Below are positions 54,312 to 64,000 of a DNA stretch of 64,000 nt, in pieces. This DNA comes from Micromonospora chersina (lineage in GTDB: Bacteria; Actinomycetota; Actinomycetes; Mycobacteriales; Micromonosporaceae). The notes under the pieces are model-generated. The model was given only the letters and a program-made list of their open reading frames with translations. It ran no database searches and was not told where the DNA came from. A program made the position numbers and the translations under genes. Every line of letters starts with the position of its first letter. Within the stretch, counting starts at the first letter, position 1. The stretch covers positions 5,580,001 to 5,644,000 of the forward strand of contig NZ_FMIB01000002.1 of the NCBI RefSeq assembly GCF_900091475.1. Direction: 5' to 3'.

Positions 54312-54325
54312 CGCTGAGAGCGAAC
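54312..54325. promoter_or_regulatory. ClgR-type operator upstream of clpP1P2
   Basis: CGCTGAGAGCGAAC fits the actinobacterial ClgR core CGCY-NANR-GCGWWS at every position. It lies 78 bp before the clpP1 start, with possible -10 elements (TAGTGT near 54364) between. ClgR activates clp genes in Corynebacterium, Streptomyces and mycobacteria, so the same control is inferred here. The clgR gene itself is not in the window. Confidence 0.65.
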
Positions 54326-54402
54326 AGTGCCCCGACCGGGAGTACGCCCCCCGGCCGAGCGGTTAGTGTCGGGTAGGACGGTACGGAGAGCGAAGGGCTG
54401 CC

Positions 54403-55044
54403 ATGACCGACATGCACATCCCCAAGAAGTCGCTCCGGGCGATCGAGGCCCGCGGTGGCGACTCCATTGGCAACCTCGACGACTCGGTCTACAACCGGTT
54501 GCTCAAGGAGCGGATCATCTTCCTGGGCAGCGAGGTGACCGACCAGGTCGCCAACCGCATCTGCGCGCAGCTCCTGCTGCTCGCGGCGGAGGACCCGGAC
54601 CGCGACATCAACCTCTGGATCAACTCGCCGGGTGGCTCGGTCTACTCCGGCATGGCGATCTACGACACCATGCAGTTCATCGACAACGACGTGTCGACCG
54701 TGGCGATGGGCATGGCCGCGTCGATGGGCCAGCTCCTGCTCTGCGCCGGCACGAAGGGCAAGCGCTACGCGCTGCCGCACGCGCGGATCATGATGCACCA
54801 GCCCTCGGGTGGCCTCGGCGGCACCGCGTCGGACATCGCGATCCAGGCCGAGCAGATGCTCTACACCAAGCGGATGTTCCAGGAGCGGGTCGCGCACCAC
54901 ACCGGCCAGAGCCAGGCGCAGATCGAGGCGGACTCGGACCGGGACCGCTGGTTCACCGCCCAGGAGGCCATGGACTACGGCTTCATCGACAAGGTGATCA
55001 TCGGGGCCGCTCAGGTTCCGGATGGCGCCGGGACCCTGAGCTGA
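54403..55044 (+). CDS. clpP1: ATP-dependent Clp protease proteolytic subunit 1
   Basis: 213 residues. Serine protease: Ser107 in [11 protein letters not shown], His132 in MMHQPSGG, Asp near 181 ([18 protein letters not shown]). [17 protein letters not shown] lines the substrate channel. A short N-terminal propeptide-like stretch ([19 protein letters not shown]) precedes the mature fold. In actinobacteria ClpP1 and ClpP2 form one mixed tetradecamer that works with ClpX or ClpC1. Cotranscribed with clpP2, 10 bp apart. Confidence 0.96.
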   Translation: MTDMHIPKKSLRAIEARGGDSIGNLDDSVYNRLLKERIIFLGSEVTDQVANRICAQLLLLAAEDPDRDINLWINSPGGSVYSGMAIYDTMQFIDNDVSTVAMGMAASMGQLLLCAGTKGKRYALPHARIMMHQPSGGLGGTASDIAIQAEQMLYTKRMFQERVAHHTGQSQAQIEADSDRDRWFTAQEAMDYGFIDKVIIGAAQVPDGAGTLS

Positions 55045-55054
55045 GGAGCTGACG

Positions 55055-55717
55055 ATGACCGACCTGAGCCTGCCGCCCCAGTTCGCGGCCGTGCACAACC
55101 GCTACGTCCTGCCGTCGTTCGTCGAGCGCACGTCGTACGGGATGAAGGAGTCCAACCCGTACAACAAGCTGTTCGAGGACCGGATCATCTTCCTCGGCGT
55201 CCAGGTGGACGACGCGTCGGCCAACGACGTGATGGCCCAGCTGCTGACGCTGGAGGGCACCGACCCGGACCGCGACATCATCATGTACATCAACTCGCCG
55301 GGTGGCTCGTTCACGGCCATGACGGCGATCTACGACACCATGCAGTACGTCCGCCCGGACATCCAGACCGTCTGCCTCGGCCAGGCGGCCAGCGCGGCGG
55401 CGGTGCTGCTCGCGGCGGGCACCCCGGGCAAGCGGATGGCGCTGCCCAACTCCCGGATCATCATCCACCAGCCGGCCACCGAGGGCGGCTACGGCCAGGG
55501 GTCGGACATCGAGATCCAGGCCCGGGAGATCCTGCGGATGCGCACGCAGTTGGAGGACATGCTGTCCCGCCACTGCAACCGGCCCATCGAGCAGGTCCGC
55601 AAGGACATCGACCGTGACAAGATCATGACGGCCGAGGAGTCCAAGGAGTACGGGCTGGTCGACACGATCCTGACCAGCCGCAAGAAGGGTCTGCTGGCGT
55701 CTCACGCCGCCAGCTGA
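55055..55717 (+). CDS. clpP2: ATP-dependent Clp protease proteolytic subunit 2
   Basis: 220 residues. Catalytic Ser113 in LGQAASAAAVLLAAG and His138 in IIIHQPATEGGYGQGSDIEIQ, with SPGGSFTAMTAIYDTMQ. GYGQGSDIEIQAREILRMR is the ClpP2 handle region. The N-terminal SYGMKESNPYNKLFEDRIIFLG matches the processed ClpP2 of mycobacteria. ClpX docks on the ClpP2 ring. A strong terminator follows and clpX has its own 215-bp upstream region. Confidence 0.96.
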   Translation: MTDLSLPPQFAAVHNRYVLPSFVERTSYGMKESNPYNKLFEDRIIFLGVQVDDASANDVMAQLLTLEGTDPDRDIIMYINSPGGSFTAMTAIYDTMQYVRPDIQTVCLGQAASAAAVLLAAGTPGKRMALPNSRIIIHQPATEGGYGQGSDIEIQAREILRMRTQLEDMLSRHCNRPIEQVRKDIDRDKIMTAEESKEYGLVDTILTSRKKGLLASHAAS

Positions 55718-55732
55718 GCAGTGCCAGGTCGG

Positions 55733-55764
55733 AGGTCGGTCGGGGCGTCGTTCCCGGCCGACCT
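55733..55764 (+). terminator. terminator after clpP2
   Basis: AGGTCGG (55733-55739) pairs with CCGACCT (55758-55764), with four to six further inner pairs and a loop of about six bases; a TTTT run follows at 55777. It separates clpP2 from clpX, though read-through is possible. Confidence 0.8.
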
Positions 55765-55932
55765 CTGACACACCCGTTTTGGGGGTCGGAGAAACCTCCG
55801 GCAGCGGGTAACGTCGGGTCTGTGCCGCTTCGCAGGGTCGGACCGGCGAGGTGGGACGACAGGACGGACGGGCGCGCGGCGCCCGCAGGTCAGGGGCCGG
55901 CGGACCGGCCGACGAGTGCAGGGAGAACGTAG

Positions 55933-57228
55933 GTGGCACGGATCGGTGACGGCGGCGACCTACTGAAGTGCTCCTTCTGCGGCAAGTCGCAGAAGCAGGT
56001 CAAGAAGCTGATTGCGGGCCCCGGGGTCTACATCTGCGACGAGTGCATCGATCTCTGCAACGAGATCATCGAAGAGGAGCTGGCCGAGTCCGGCGAGGTG
56101 AAGTGGGAAGAGCTTCCCAAGCCGATGGAGATCTGCCAGTTCCTCGACAACTACGTCGTCGGTCAGGAGCAGGCCAAGAAGGCGCTCGCCGTCGCGGTCT
56201 ACAACCACTACAAGCGGATCCAGGCGGAGGCCGCCGGCGCCCCGGGTTCCGGTAGCGACGGCGTCGAGCTGGCCAAGTCCAACATCCTGCTGCTCGGCCC
56301 GACCGGCTGCGGCAAGACCCACCTGGCGCAGACCCTGGCCCGGATGCTCAACGTCCCGTTCGCCATCGCCGACGCGACCGCGCTGACCGAGGCGGGCTAC
56401 GTCGGCGAGGACGTGGAGAACATCCTCCTCAAGCTCATCCAGGCCGCCGACTACGACATCAAGCGCGCCGAGACCGGGATCATCTACATCGACGAGGTCG
56501 ACAAGATCGCCCGTAAGTCGGAGAACCCGTCGATCACCCGGGACGTCTCCGGCGAGGGTGTGCAGCAGGCGCTGCTGAAGATGCTCGAGGGCACGGTGGC
56601 CAACGTGCCGCCGCAGGGCGGGCGCAAGCACCCGCACCAGGAGTTCATCCAGATCGACACCACGAACGTGCTGTTCATCTGCGGTGGCGCCTTCGCCGGC
56701 CTCGACCAGATCATCGAGGCACGCACCGGCTCCGGCGGCACCGGCTTCGGCGCCCGGCTCCGGTCGGTCTCCGAGCGGTCGACCGACGACATCTTCAGCC
56801 AGGTCATGCCGGAGGACATGCTCAAGTTCGGGCTGATCCCCGAGTTCATCGGCCGGCTCCCGGTGATCACCAACGTGCGCAGCCTTGACCGCTCCGCGCT
56901 GGTCCGCATCCTCACCGAGCCGCGCAACGCCCTGGTCCGGCAATACCAGCGCCTCTTCGAGCTGGACGGCGTCGAGCTGGAGTTCGAGCAGCCCGCGCTG
57001 GAGGCCATCGCCGACCAGGCCATGCTCCGGGGCACCGGCGCCCGTGGACTGCGGGCGATCATGGAAGAGGTCCTGCTCTCCGTGATGTACGAGGTGCCGA
57101 GCAACCCCGACGCCGCCCGGGTGCTGATCACCCGCGAGGTCGTCCTGGAGAACGTCAACCCGACGATCGTTCCCCGCGAGTTCACCGGCCGGCGTGCCCG
57201 CCGGGACCGCGAGGAGAAGTCGGCCTGA
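55933..57228 (+). CDS. clpX: ATP-dependent Clp protease ATP-binding subunit ClpX
   Basis: 431 residues from GTG 55933. N-terminal C4 zinc domain [20 protein letters not shown] with [10 protein letters not shown], Walker [16 protein letters not shown], pore loop [14 protein letters not shown], Walker [15 protein letters not shown] region [10 protein letters not shown], sensor 2 [14 protein letters not shown]. The IGL-type ClpP-docking loop region is around [14 protein letters not shown]. It unfolds tagged proteins and feeds them to ClpP1P2. Just after its stop a 48-bp unit with a hairpin is duplicated. Confidence 0.97.
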   Translation: MARIGDGGDLLKCSFCGKSQKQVKKLIAGPGVYICDECIDLCNEIIEEELAESGEVKWEELPKPMEICQFLDNYVVGQEQAKKALAVAVYNHYKRIQAEAAGAPGSGSDGVELAKSNILLLGPTGCGKTHLAQTLARMLNVPFAIADATALTEAGYVGEDVENILLKLIQAADYDIKRAETGIIYIDEVDKIARKSENPSITRDVSGEGVQQALLKMLEGTVANVPPQGGRKHPHQEFIQIDTTNVLFICGGAFAGLDQIIEARTGSGGTGFGARLRSVSERSTDDIFSQVMPEDMLKFGLIPEFIGRLPVITNVRSLDRSALVRILTEPRNALVRQYQRLFELDGVELEFEQPALEAIADQAMLRGTGARGLRAIMEEVLLSVMYEVPSNPDAARVLITREVVLENVNPTIVPREFTGRRARRDREEKSA

Positions 57229-57319
57229 CCGCCCGCCGCGACCGCGCCCGGGTCAGCTCGGGCGCGGTCCGCCTGACCGCCCGCCGCGACCGCGCCCGGG
57301 TCAGCTCGGGCGCGGTCCG
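57224..57319. repeat. exact tandem duplication of a 48-bp unit carrying a terminator hairpin
   Basis: 57224-57271 and 57272-57319 are identical. Each unit contains GACCGCGCCCG and its complement CGGGCGCGGTC around an eight-base loop (57240-57269 and 57288-57317). The first copy starts in the clpX stop region, the second contains the stop and last codons of the convergent XRE gene (TGA at 57301-57303). The result is one terminator per convergent gene, likely a recent duplication. Confidence 0.95.
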
Positions 57320-57924
57320 CGTGACCGGGTCCGCCGGTCCCACTCGCCCGACGGGGTGACCACCACCATCACCAGCCGCGCCGGCTCGTCGCCCGCGGTG
57401 CGGTAGCCGTGCTCGCGGTCGGCGTGGAACTCCACGGTCTCGCCGGCGCGCACCTCGTGGTCGACGCCCTCGACGGTGACCGTGACGGTACCGGCCAGCA
57501 CGTGCAGCACCTCCCGGGTGCCGCGCGGGTGGTCGGCGGAGTGGTGCGCCTCGCCGGGCTGCAACCGCCACTCCCACAGCTCCACCAGGTCGGGCTCGCC
57601 GAGGCCGCTGAGCAGTCGCGCGGTGCCGCCGCCCTGGCCCCGCCACAGCACCGGAGCGTCGCCGGCCCGGGAGACCCGTACGGTGCTCTCCTCGGCGGGT
57701 TCGAGCAGCCGGGCGATGTTGACGCCGAACGCGTCGGCCACGCGGCAGAGCGTGCCGACGCTCGGGTTGGTCCGCGCTCCCTCGATCTGCACGAGCATGC
57801 CCTTGCTCACCCCGGAGCGGCCGGCCAGTTCCTCGAAGGACCAGCCGCGGGCGGCCCGCAGCTCGCGTACCTGTCGGGCGACCGCGGAGGTCACCGCGCC
57901 CACCCGCCCTCCGGCGTCGGTCAT
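57301..57924 (-). CDS. XRE-family regulator with C-terminal cupin domain
   Basis: 207 residues from ATG 57924, with AAGGA in place. The N-terminal helix-turn-helix (about 15-70) has VRELRAARGWSFEELAGRSGVSKGMLVQIEGARTNPSVGTL; the C-terminal cupin (about 120-195) has LQPGEAHHSADHPRGTREVLHVLAGTVTVTVEG and HADREHGYRTAG, with His residues that may bind a metal or ligand. This class usually represses a divergent transporter or amine-catabolic gene. The EamA gene starts 41 bp away and a CAATATTG palindrome lies between. Confidence 0.92.
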   Translation of the reverse strand: MTDAGGRVGAVTSAVARQVRELRAARGWSFEELAGRSGVSKGMLVQIEGARTNPSVGTLCRVADAFGVNIARLLEPAEESTVRVSRAGDAPVLWRGQGGGTARLLSGLGEPDLVELWEWRLQPGEAHHSADHPRGTREVLHVLAGTVTVTVEGVDHEVRAGETVEFHADREHGYRTAGDEPARLVMVVVTPSGEWDRRTRSRGPRPS

Positions 57925-57942
57925 CACACTATCCTTCGCGGT

Positions 57943-57950
57943 CAATATTG
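57943..57950. promoter_or_regulatory. CAATATTG palindrome between the XRE and EamA genes (candidate operator)
   Basis: The only AT-rich palindrome in the 41-bp divergent gap. TATTGT (57946-57951) would be a -10 for EamA and its mirror TATTGA a -10 for the regulator, so a protein bound here would shut off both. EamA has no ribosome site and may be leaderless or nearly so. Confidence 0.55.
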
Positions 57951-57965
57951 TGGTACGACTGCCTG

Positions 57966-58799
57966 ATGTTCCCCATTGTGCTCGCGGCGGTGTCCGCGGT
58001 CGCGTTCGGCACGGCCGACTTCTCCGGCGGCAAGGCGTCCCGGCACGCCGACCCGATCGCGGTGACAGTGGTGTCGCAACTGCTCAGCGTCCCGCTGCTG
58101 CTCGCCCTCGTGCTGATCGTGCCCGGCACGCCCGGCCCGCTCGACCTGGCCTGGGGGCTGCTCGCCGGGGTGGCCGGCGCGGCCGGCGTGATGCTGCTCT
58201 ACAAGGCGCTGGCCGGCGGCATGATGGCGGTCGTCGCACCGGTCACCGCGATCACCGCCGCGGTCGTGCCGATCGTCGCCGGGCTGGTCACGGCACACTC
58301 CCCGGGCACCCTCGCGCTCGCCGGCGCCGGGCTCGCCGTCGTGGCCATCGCGCTGGTCAGCCTGGGGGAGGGCGGCACCACGGGGCGGGTGTCCGGCCGG
58401 CTCATCGGCATGGCCCTCGGCGCCGGGCTGCTCTTCGGGATCTTCTTCGCGCTGCTCGGCCAGGCCGACGAGGGCGCCGGCATGTGGCCGGTCGCCGCGG
58501 TACGCGTCAGCTCCATCGCCTTCGGTCTCGCGCTCGCCGTGCGCACCGGCGTACGCCTGCGGCTCGGACCGCGCGTGCTCCGGTGGGCGGCGGCGGCCGG
58601 CCTGCTGGACTCGGCGGCCAACGCGCTCTTCCTGGCCGCCGCCGGCCGGGGGCACCTCAGCGTGGTGGCCGCCATCGCCGCGCTCTATCCGGCGAGCACC
58701 GTGCTGCTCGCGCTCGCGGTCGACCGGGAACGGCTCCGCCCGGTGCAACTGGCCGGGCTCGGATTCGCCGCCGGCGCGCTGGTGCTGGCGAGCGTCTGA
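57966..58799 (+). CDS. EamA/DMT family transporter
   Basis: 277 residues, ten hydrophobic segments, drug/metabolite transporter superfamily with two EamA-type halves: FPIVLAAVSAVAFGTADFSGGK at the front, MLLYKALAGGMMAVVAPVTAITAAVVPIVAGL as the conserved end of the first half and ALFLAAAGRGHLSVVAAIAALYPASTVLLAL as that of the second. It exports or imports a small metabolite, unknown. Start ATG 57966 is chosen from MFPIVLAAV; a TTG at 57948 is possible. Controlled by the divergent cupin-XRE gene. Confidence 0.9.
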   Translation: MFPIVLAAVSAVAFGTADFSGGKASRHADPIAVTVVSQLLSVPLLLALVLIVPGTPGPLDLAWGLLAGVAGAAGVMLLYKALAGGMMAVVAPVTAITAAVVPIVAGLVTAHSPGTLALAGAGLAVVAIALVSLGEGGTTGRVSGRLIGMALGAGLLFGIFFALLGQADEGAGMWPVAAVRVSSIAFGLALAVRTGVRLRLGPRVLRWAAAAGLLDSAANALFLAAAGRGHLSVVAAIAALYPASTVLLALAVDRERLRPVQLAGLGFAAGALVLASV

Positions 58800-58839
58800 G
58801 CCCTGTCGCCGCCCGTCCTCCGCCCGTACGCTGAGCGTC

Positions 58840-59637
58840 ATGCGTGTCGCCGTGTGTCAGCTCAACGCCCGTGACGACCGGACCGCGAACCTCGCCGCCG
58901 CCGAGGCCCTGCTGGCCCGGGCCGCGGCGGCCGGCGCGGACCTCGCCGTCCTCCCGGAGTACGTGGACTACCTCGGCCTGGCCGCCGGCATGCCTCCGGC
59001 CGAGCCGGTCGACGGCGTGGTCGGCCGCTTCTTCGCGGACGCCGCCCGCCGGCTCGGCATCTGGGTGATCGCCGGCTCGTTCCACGAGGCGGGTCCGGAC
59101 CCCGAGCACACCTGGAACACCTCGCTGGTCTTCGACCGGGACGGCGCGCTCGCCGCCAGTTACCGCAAGATCCACCTGTACGACGTCGAGATTCCCGGCC
59201 GGGTCTCCTACCAGGAGTCGGCCACGGTGGCGGCGGGTGAGAAGCCCGTGGTGGTCGACGTCGAGGGTCTCCGGGTCGGCCTGTCGATCTGCTACGACCT
59301 CCGGTTCCCCGAGCTTTACCGGCAACTGGCCACCGAGGGCGGAGCCGAGCTGCTGGTCGTGCCGGCCGCGTTCATGATGCACACCGGGCGCGACCACTGG
59401 GAGGTGCTGCTCCGGGCCCGGGCGATCGAGAACCAGTGCTACGTCGCGGCCGCCGGCCAGACGGGTGACCACGAGCCGGGGCGGACCTGCTTCGGGCGCA
59501 GCATGGTGGTGGACCCGTGGGGGACGGTCCTCAGCCAGGTTGCCGACGGCCCGGGGCTCGCCGTGACCGACCTGGACCTCGACCGCCTGCGGACGATCCG
59601 CGTCGAGGTGCCCAGCCTCGCCAACCGGCGGCTCTGA
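58840..59637 (+). CDS. carbon-nitrogen hydrolase (nitrilase superfamily)
   Basis: 265 residues. The Glu-Lys-Cys triad is Glu40 (LAVLPEY), Lys110 (YRKIHLYD) and Cys151 (SICYDLRFPELYR). YRKIHLYDVEIPG and CYDLRFPE fit the Nit1/Nit2 branch, whose known substrates are deaminated glutathione and omega-amidodicarboxylates. Since actinobacteria use mycothiol, an omega-amidase or a related amide is more likely than deaminated glutathione. Starts 40 bp after the transporter. Confidence 0.92.
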   Translation: MRVAVCQLNARDDRTANLAAAEALLARAAAAGADLAVLPEYVDYLGLAAGMPPAEPVDGVVGRFFADAARRLGIWVIAGSFHEAGPDPEHTWNTSLVFDRDGALAASYRKIHLYDVEIPGRVSYQESATVAAGEKPVVVDVEGLRVGLSICYDLRFPELYRQLATEGGAELLVVPAAFMMHTGRDHWEVLLRARAIENQCYVAAAGQTGDHEPGRTCFGRSMVVDPWGTVLSQVADGPGLAVTDLDLDRLRTIRVEVPSLANRRL

Positions 59638-59643
59638 ACCGGC

Positions 59644-59871
59644 TCAGCTCTCCAGCAGCACGCCGACGACGGTGAAGCCGGCGATCGCCGCCGCGGTGAC
59701 GAGCAGGGCGGTGGTCATCCGCGAGGGACCGCGCCGGACGAGGCGTCCCACCGACAGCAGGACGACGGCGAGCACGAAGGCGCCGATGACCAGCTGCCAG
59801 AACGGCAGGAGGAGCCCGAGCAGGGCCTCCTCGGCGAGCGTCGTCGCCGGGAGCCGGGACACGTCATCCAT
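59644..59871 (-). CDS. small membrane protein
   Basis: 75 residues from ATG 59871 (MDDVSRLPATTLAEEALLGLL); a GTG at 59880 adds three. Two membrane helices: LLPFWQLVIGAFVLAVVLLSV and ALLVTAAAIAGFTVVGVLL, with VGRLVRRGPSRMT between them as a basic loop. No family recognised and no strong ribosome site. Convergent with the hydrolase gene, seven bp between stops. Confidence 0.65.
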   Translation of the reverse strand: MDDVSRLPATTLAEEALLGLLLPFWQLVIGAFVLAVVLLSVGRLVRRGPSRMTTALLVTAAAIAGFTVVGVLLES

Positions 59872-59983
59872 GCCAGACACTCTGGCACGGATGAGCCCGC
59901 GGTGGTCCCGTCCGATGGGCGGCTTTCCGCCGCCGGCCGCCGGCTTCGGCCCGCCGGCCGCTCGGGCAGAGATGATCGTTGAT

Positions 59984-60012
59984 TTGCCTTCTCAGGGCCG
60001 TCCGCGTAACTT
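59984..60012 (+). promoter_or_regulatory. rRNA promoter P1
   Basis: TTGCCT (59984-59989), 17-base spacer, TAACTT (60007-60012). First of three good sigma-70-type promoters in the 647-bp region between the small membrane protein gene and 16S; no protein gene is supported there. Confidence 0.65.
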
Positions 60013-60128
60013 TCTCTCTGCACGCGGGAGGCCGGACAAACCGGCCGAGAACGGGCGCCAGGCTGGTGGCGGTGACGCCGAGCCAGACTGAGGATCGGGC
60101 GGTGCGGAACACTCCGGGAAACACGGGG

Positions 60129-60157
60129 TTGCGATCGCGAAGCCGACCGGGTAGAGT
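60129..60157 (+). promoter_or_regulatory. rRNA promoter P2
   Basis: TTGCGA (60129-60134), 17-base spacer, TAGAGT (60152-60157). A spacer of exactly 17, as in P1 and P3. Confidence 0.65.
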
Positions 60158-60301
60158 TCGAAAGCCGGCAGGGAGCCGGGCGGGTGGCCGCGAAAGCGGC
60201 GATCGGCCGGTCCGCCGGAAACCACGACAGTAACGACCGCCGGTCACGGCGTGCGTGAGCGTGGATCGGCTCGAACCAAGTTGATCACCTCAAACACGAG
60301 G

Positions 60302-60330
60302 TTGACAGCGAGGATCGCACCGAGTAAGTT
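60302..60330 (+). promoter_or_regulatory. rRNA promoter P3
   Basis: Consensus TTGACA (60302-60307), 17-base spacer, TAAGTT (60325-60330). The best match of the three, about 200 bp before mature 16S. Confidence 0.8.
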
Positions 60331-60387
60331 AGAGAGGTTGCCCCGGACGGGGTCCTGCTGGTGCGGGGTTCCGGATGGTGTGTGGTT

Positions 60388-60410
60388 GTTCTTTGAGAAC
60401 TCAACAGGGT
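60388..60410 (+). promoter_or_regulatory. rRNA leader antitermination (nut-like) element
   Basis: GTTCTTTGAGAAC (60388-60400) is a small hairpin, followed by TCAACAGGGT. This TTTGAGAACTCAACA block occurs in actinobacterial rRNA leaders. A related TTGTTGAGAATTGCACAG is found at 62383-62400 just before 23S. Confidence 0.55.
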
Positions 60411-60527
60411 GCTTGTTAAGCCAGTGCCAAATTGATTTATACCCCGGACTGGTCAGGCTTTGTTCTGGCTGGTTGGGATTCCTTTGGCAACACTTTTGTT
60501 GTCAGGATGATTGTTCAACAAAGATTT

Positions 60528-64000
<3,473 letters not shown>

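Overview
This is a high-GC (visibly around 70-75 %) actinomycete chromosome. Three things point to the family Micromonosporaceae, most likely Micromonospora or a close relative: the 16S rRNA signature at the right end, the extreme GC bias at codon third positions, and the gene content (actinobacterial trehalose synthesis, ClpP1/ClpP2, a mycothiol-type nitroreductase, CtaJ). The genus call rests on pattern memory, not on a search.

Layout. 1-8.3 kb: the end of a SURF1 gene, then a partial cobalamin cluster (degenerate CobB-like protein, cobC, cobT, siroheme synthase/cobA), interrupted by a GNAT gene and a class A penicillin-binding protein. 8.3-12.3 kb: a trehalose pair, otsA and an OtsB-GH15 fusion. 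12.6-20.2 kb: housekeeping genes (ettA, thioesterase, YbjN, glbO, MFS exporter, MscS channel, HNH nuclease). 20.2-34.3 kb: an accessory block with a sortase, its secreted neighbour, an Lrp regulator and an eleven-gene operon that carries tryptophan through kynurenine, 3-hydroxyanthranilate and 2-aminomuconate to pyruvate and acetyl-CoA. An amidase follows. 34.4-42.6 kb: ctaJ, DUF5130, pepN, nitroreductase, DUF1015, rpiB and an Eis-like acetyltransferase. 42.7-50.8 kb: a propionyl/acetyl-CoA ligase, a very large Hsp70-like/beta-propeller membrane protein, a HEAT-repeat protein and a lipoprotein. 50.8-52.7 kb: a small tRNA-flanked island holding a NIF3-like gene, then tRNA-Gly and tRNA-Pro. 52.9-57.2 kb: tig, clpP1, clpP2, clpX with a ClgR-type box. 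57.3-59.9 kb: a cupin-XRE regulator divergent from an EamA transporter, a nitrilase-family amidase and a small membrane protein. 59.9-64 kb: an rRNA operon with three promoters, a complete 16S, a spacer without tRNA and the first 1.58 kb of 23S.

The gene set ettA, thioesterase, glbO, HNH, ctaJ, DUF5130, pepN, nitroreductase, rpiB, tig, clpP1P2 and clpX matches, as I remember it, the Mycobacterium tuberculosis Rv2457c-Rv2477c neighbourhood. Against that backbone the kynurenine block and the tRNA-flanked NIF3 segment stand out as insertions. The most unusual single items are the CobB-like protein that has lost its P-loop lysine and amidotransferase cysteine, the 972-residue Hsp70-TM-beta-propeller protein with a perfect 60-bp-period tandem repeat in its linker, the KMO with a C-terminal hydrophobic tail, and the duplicated tRNA-Gly 3' half.
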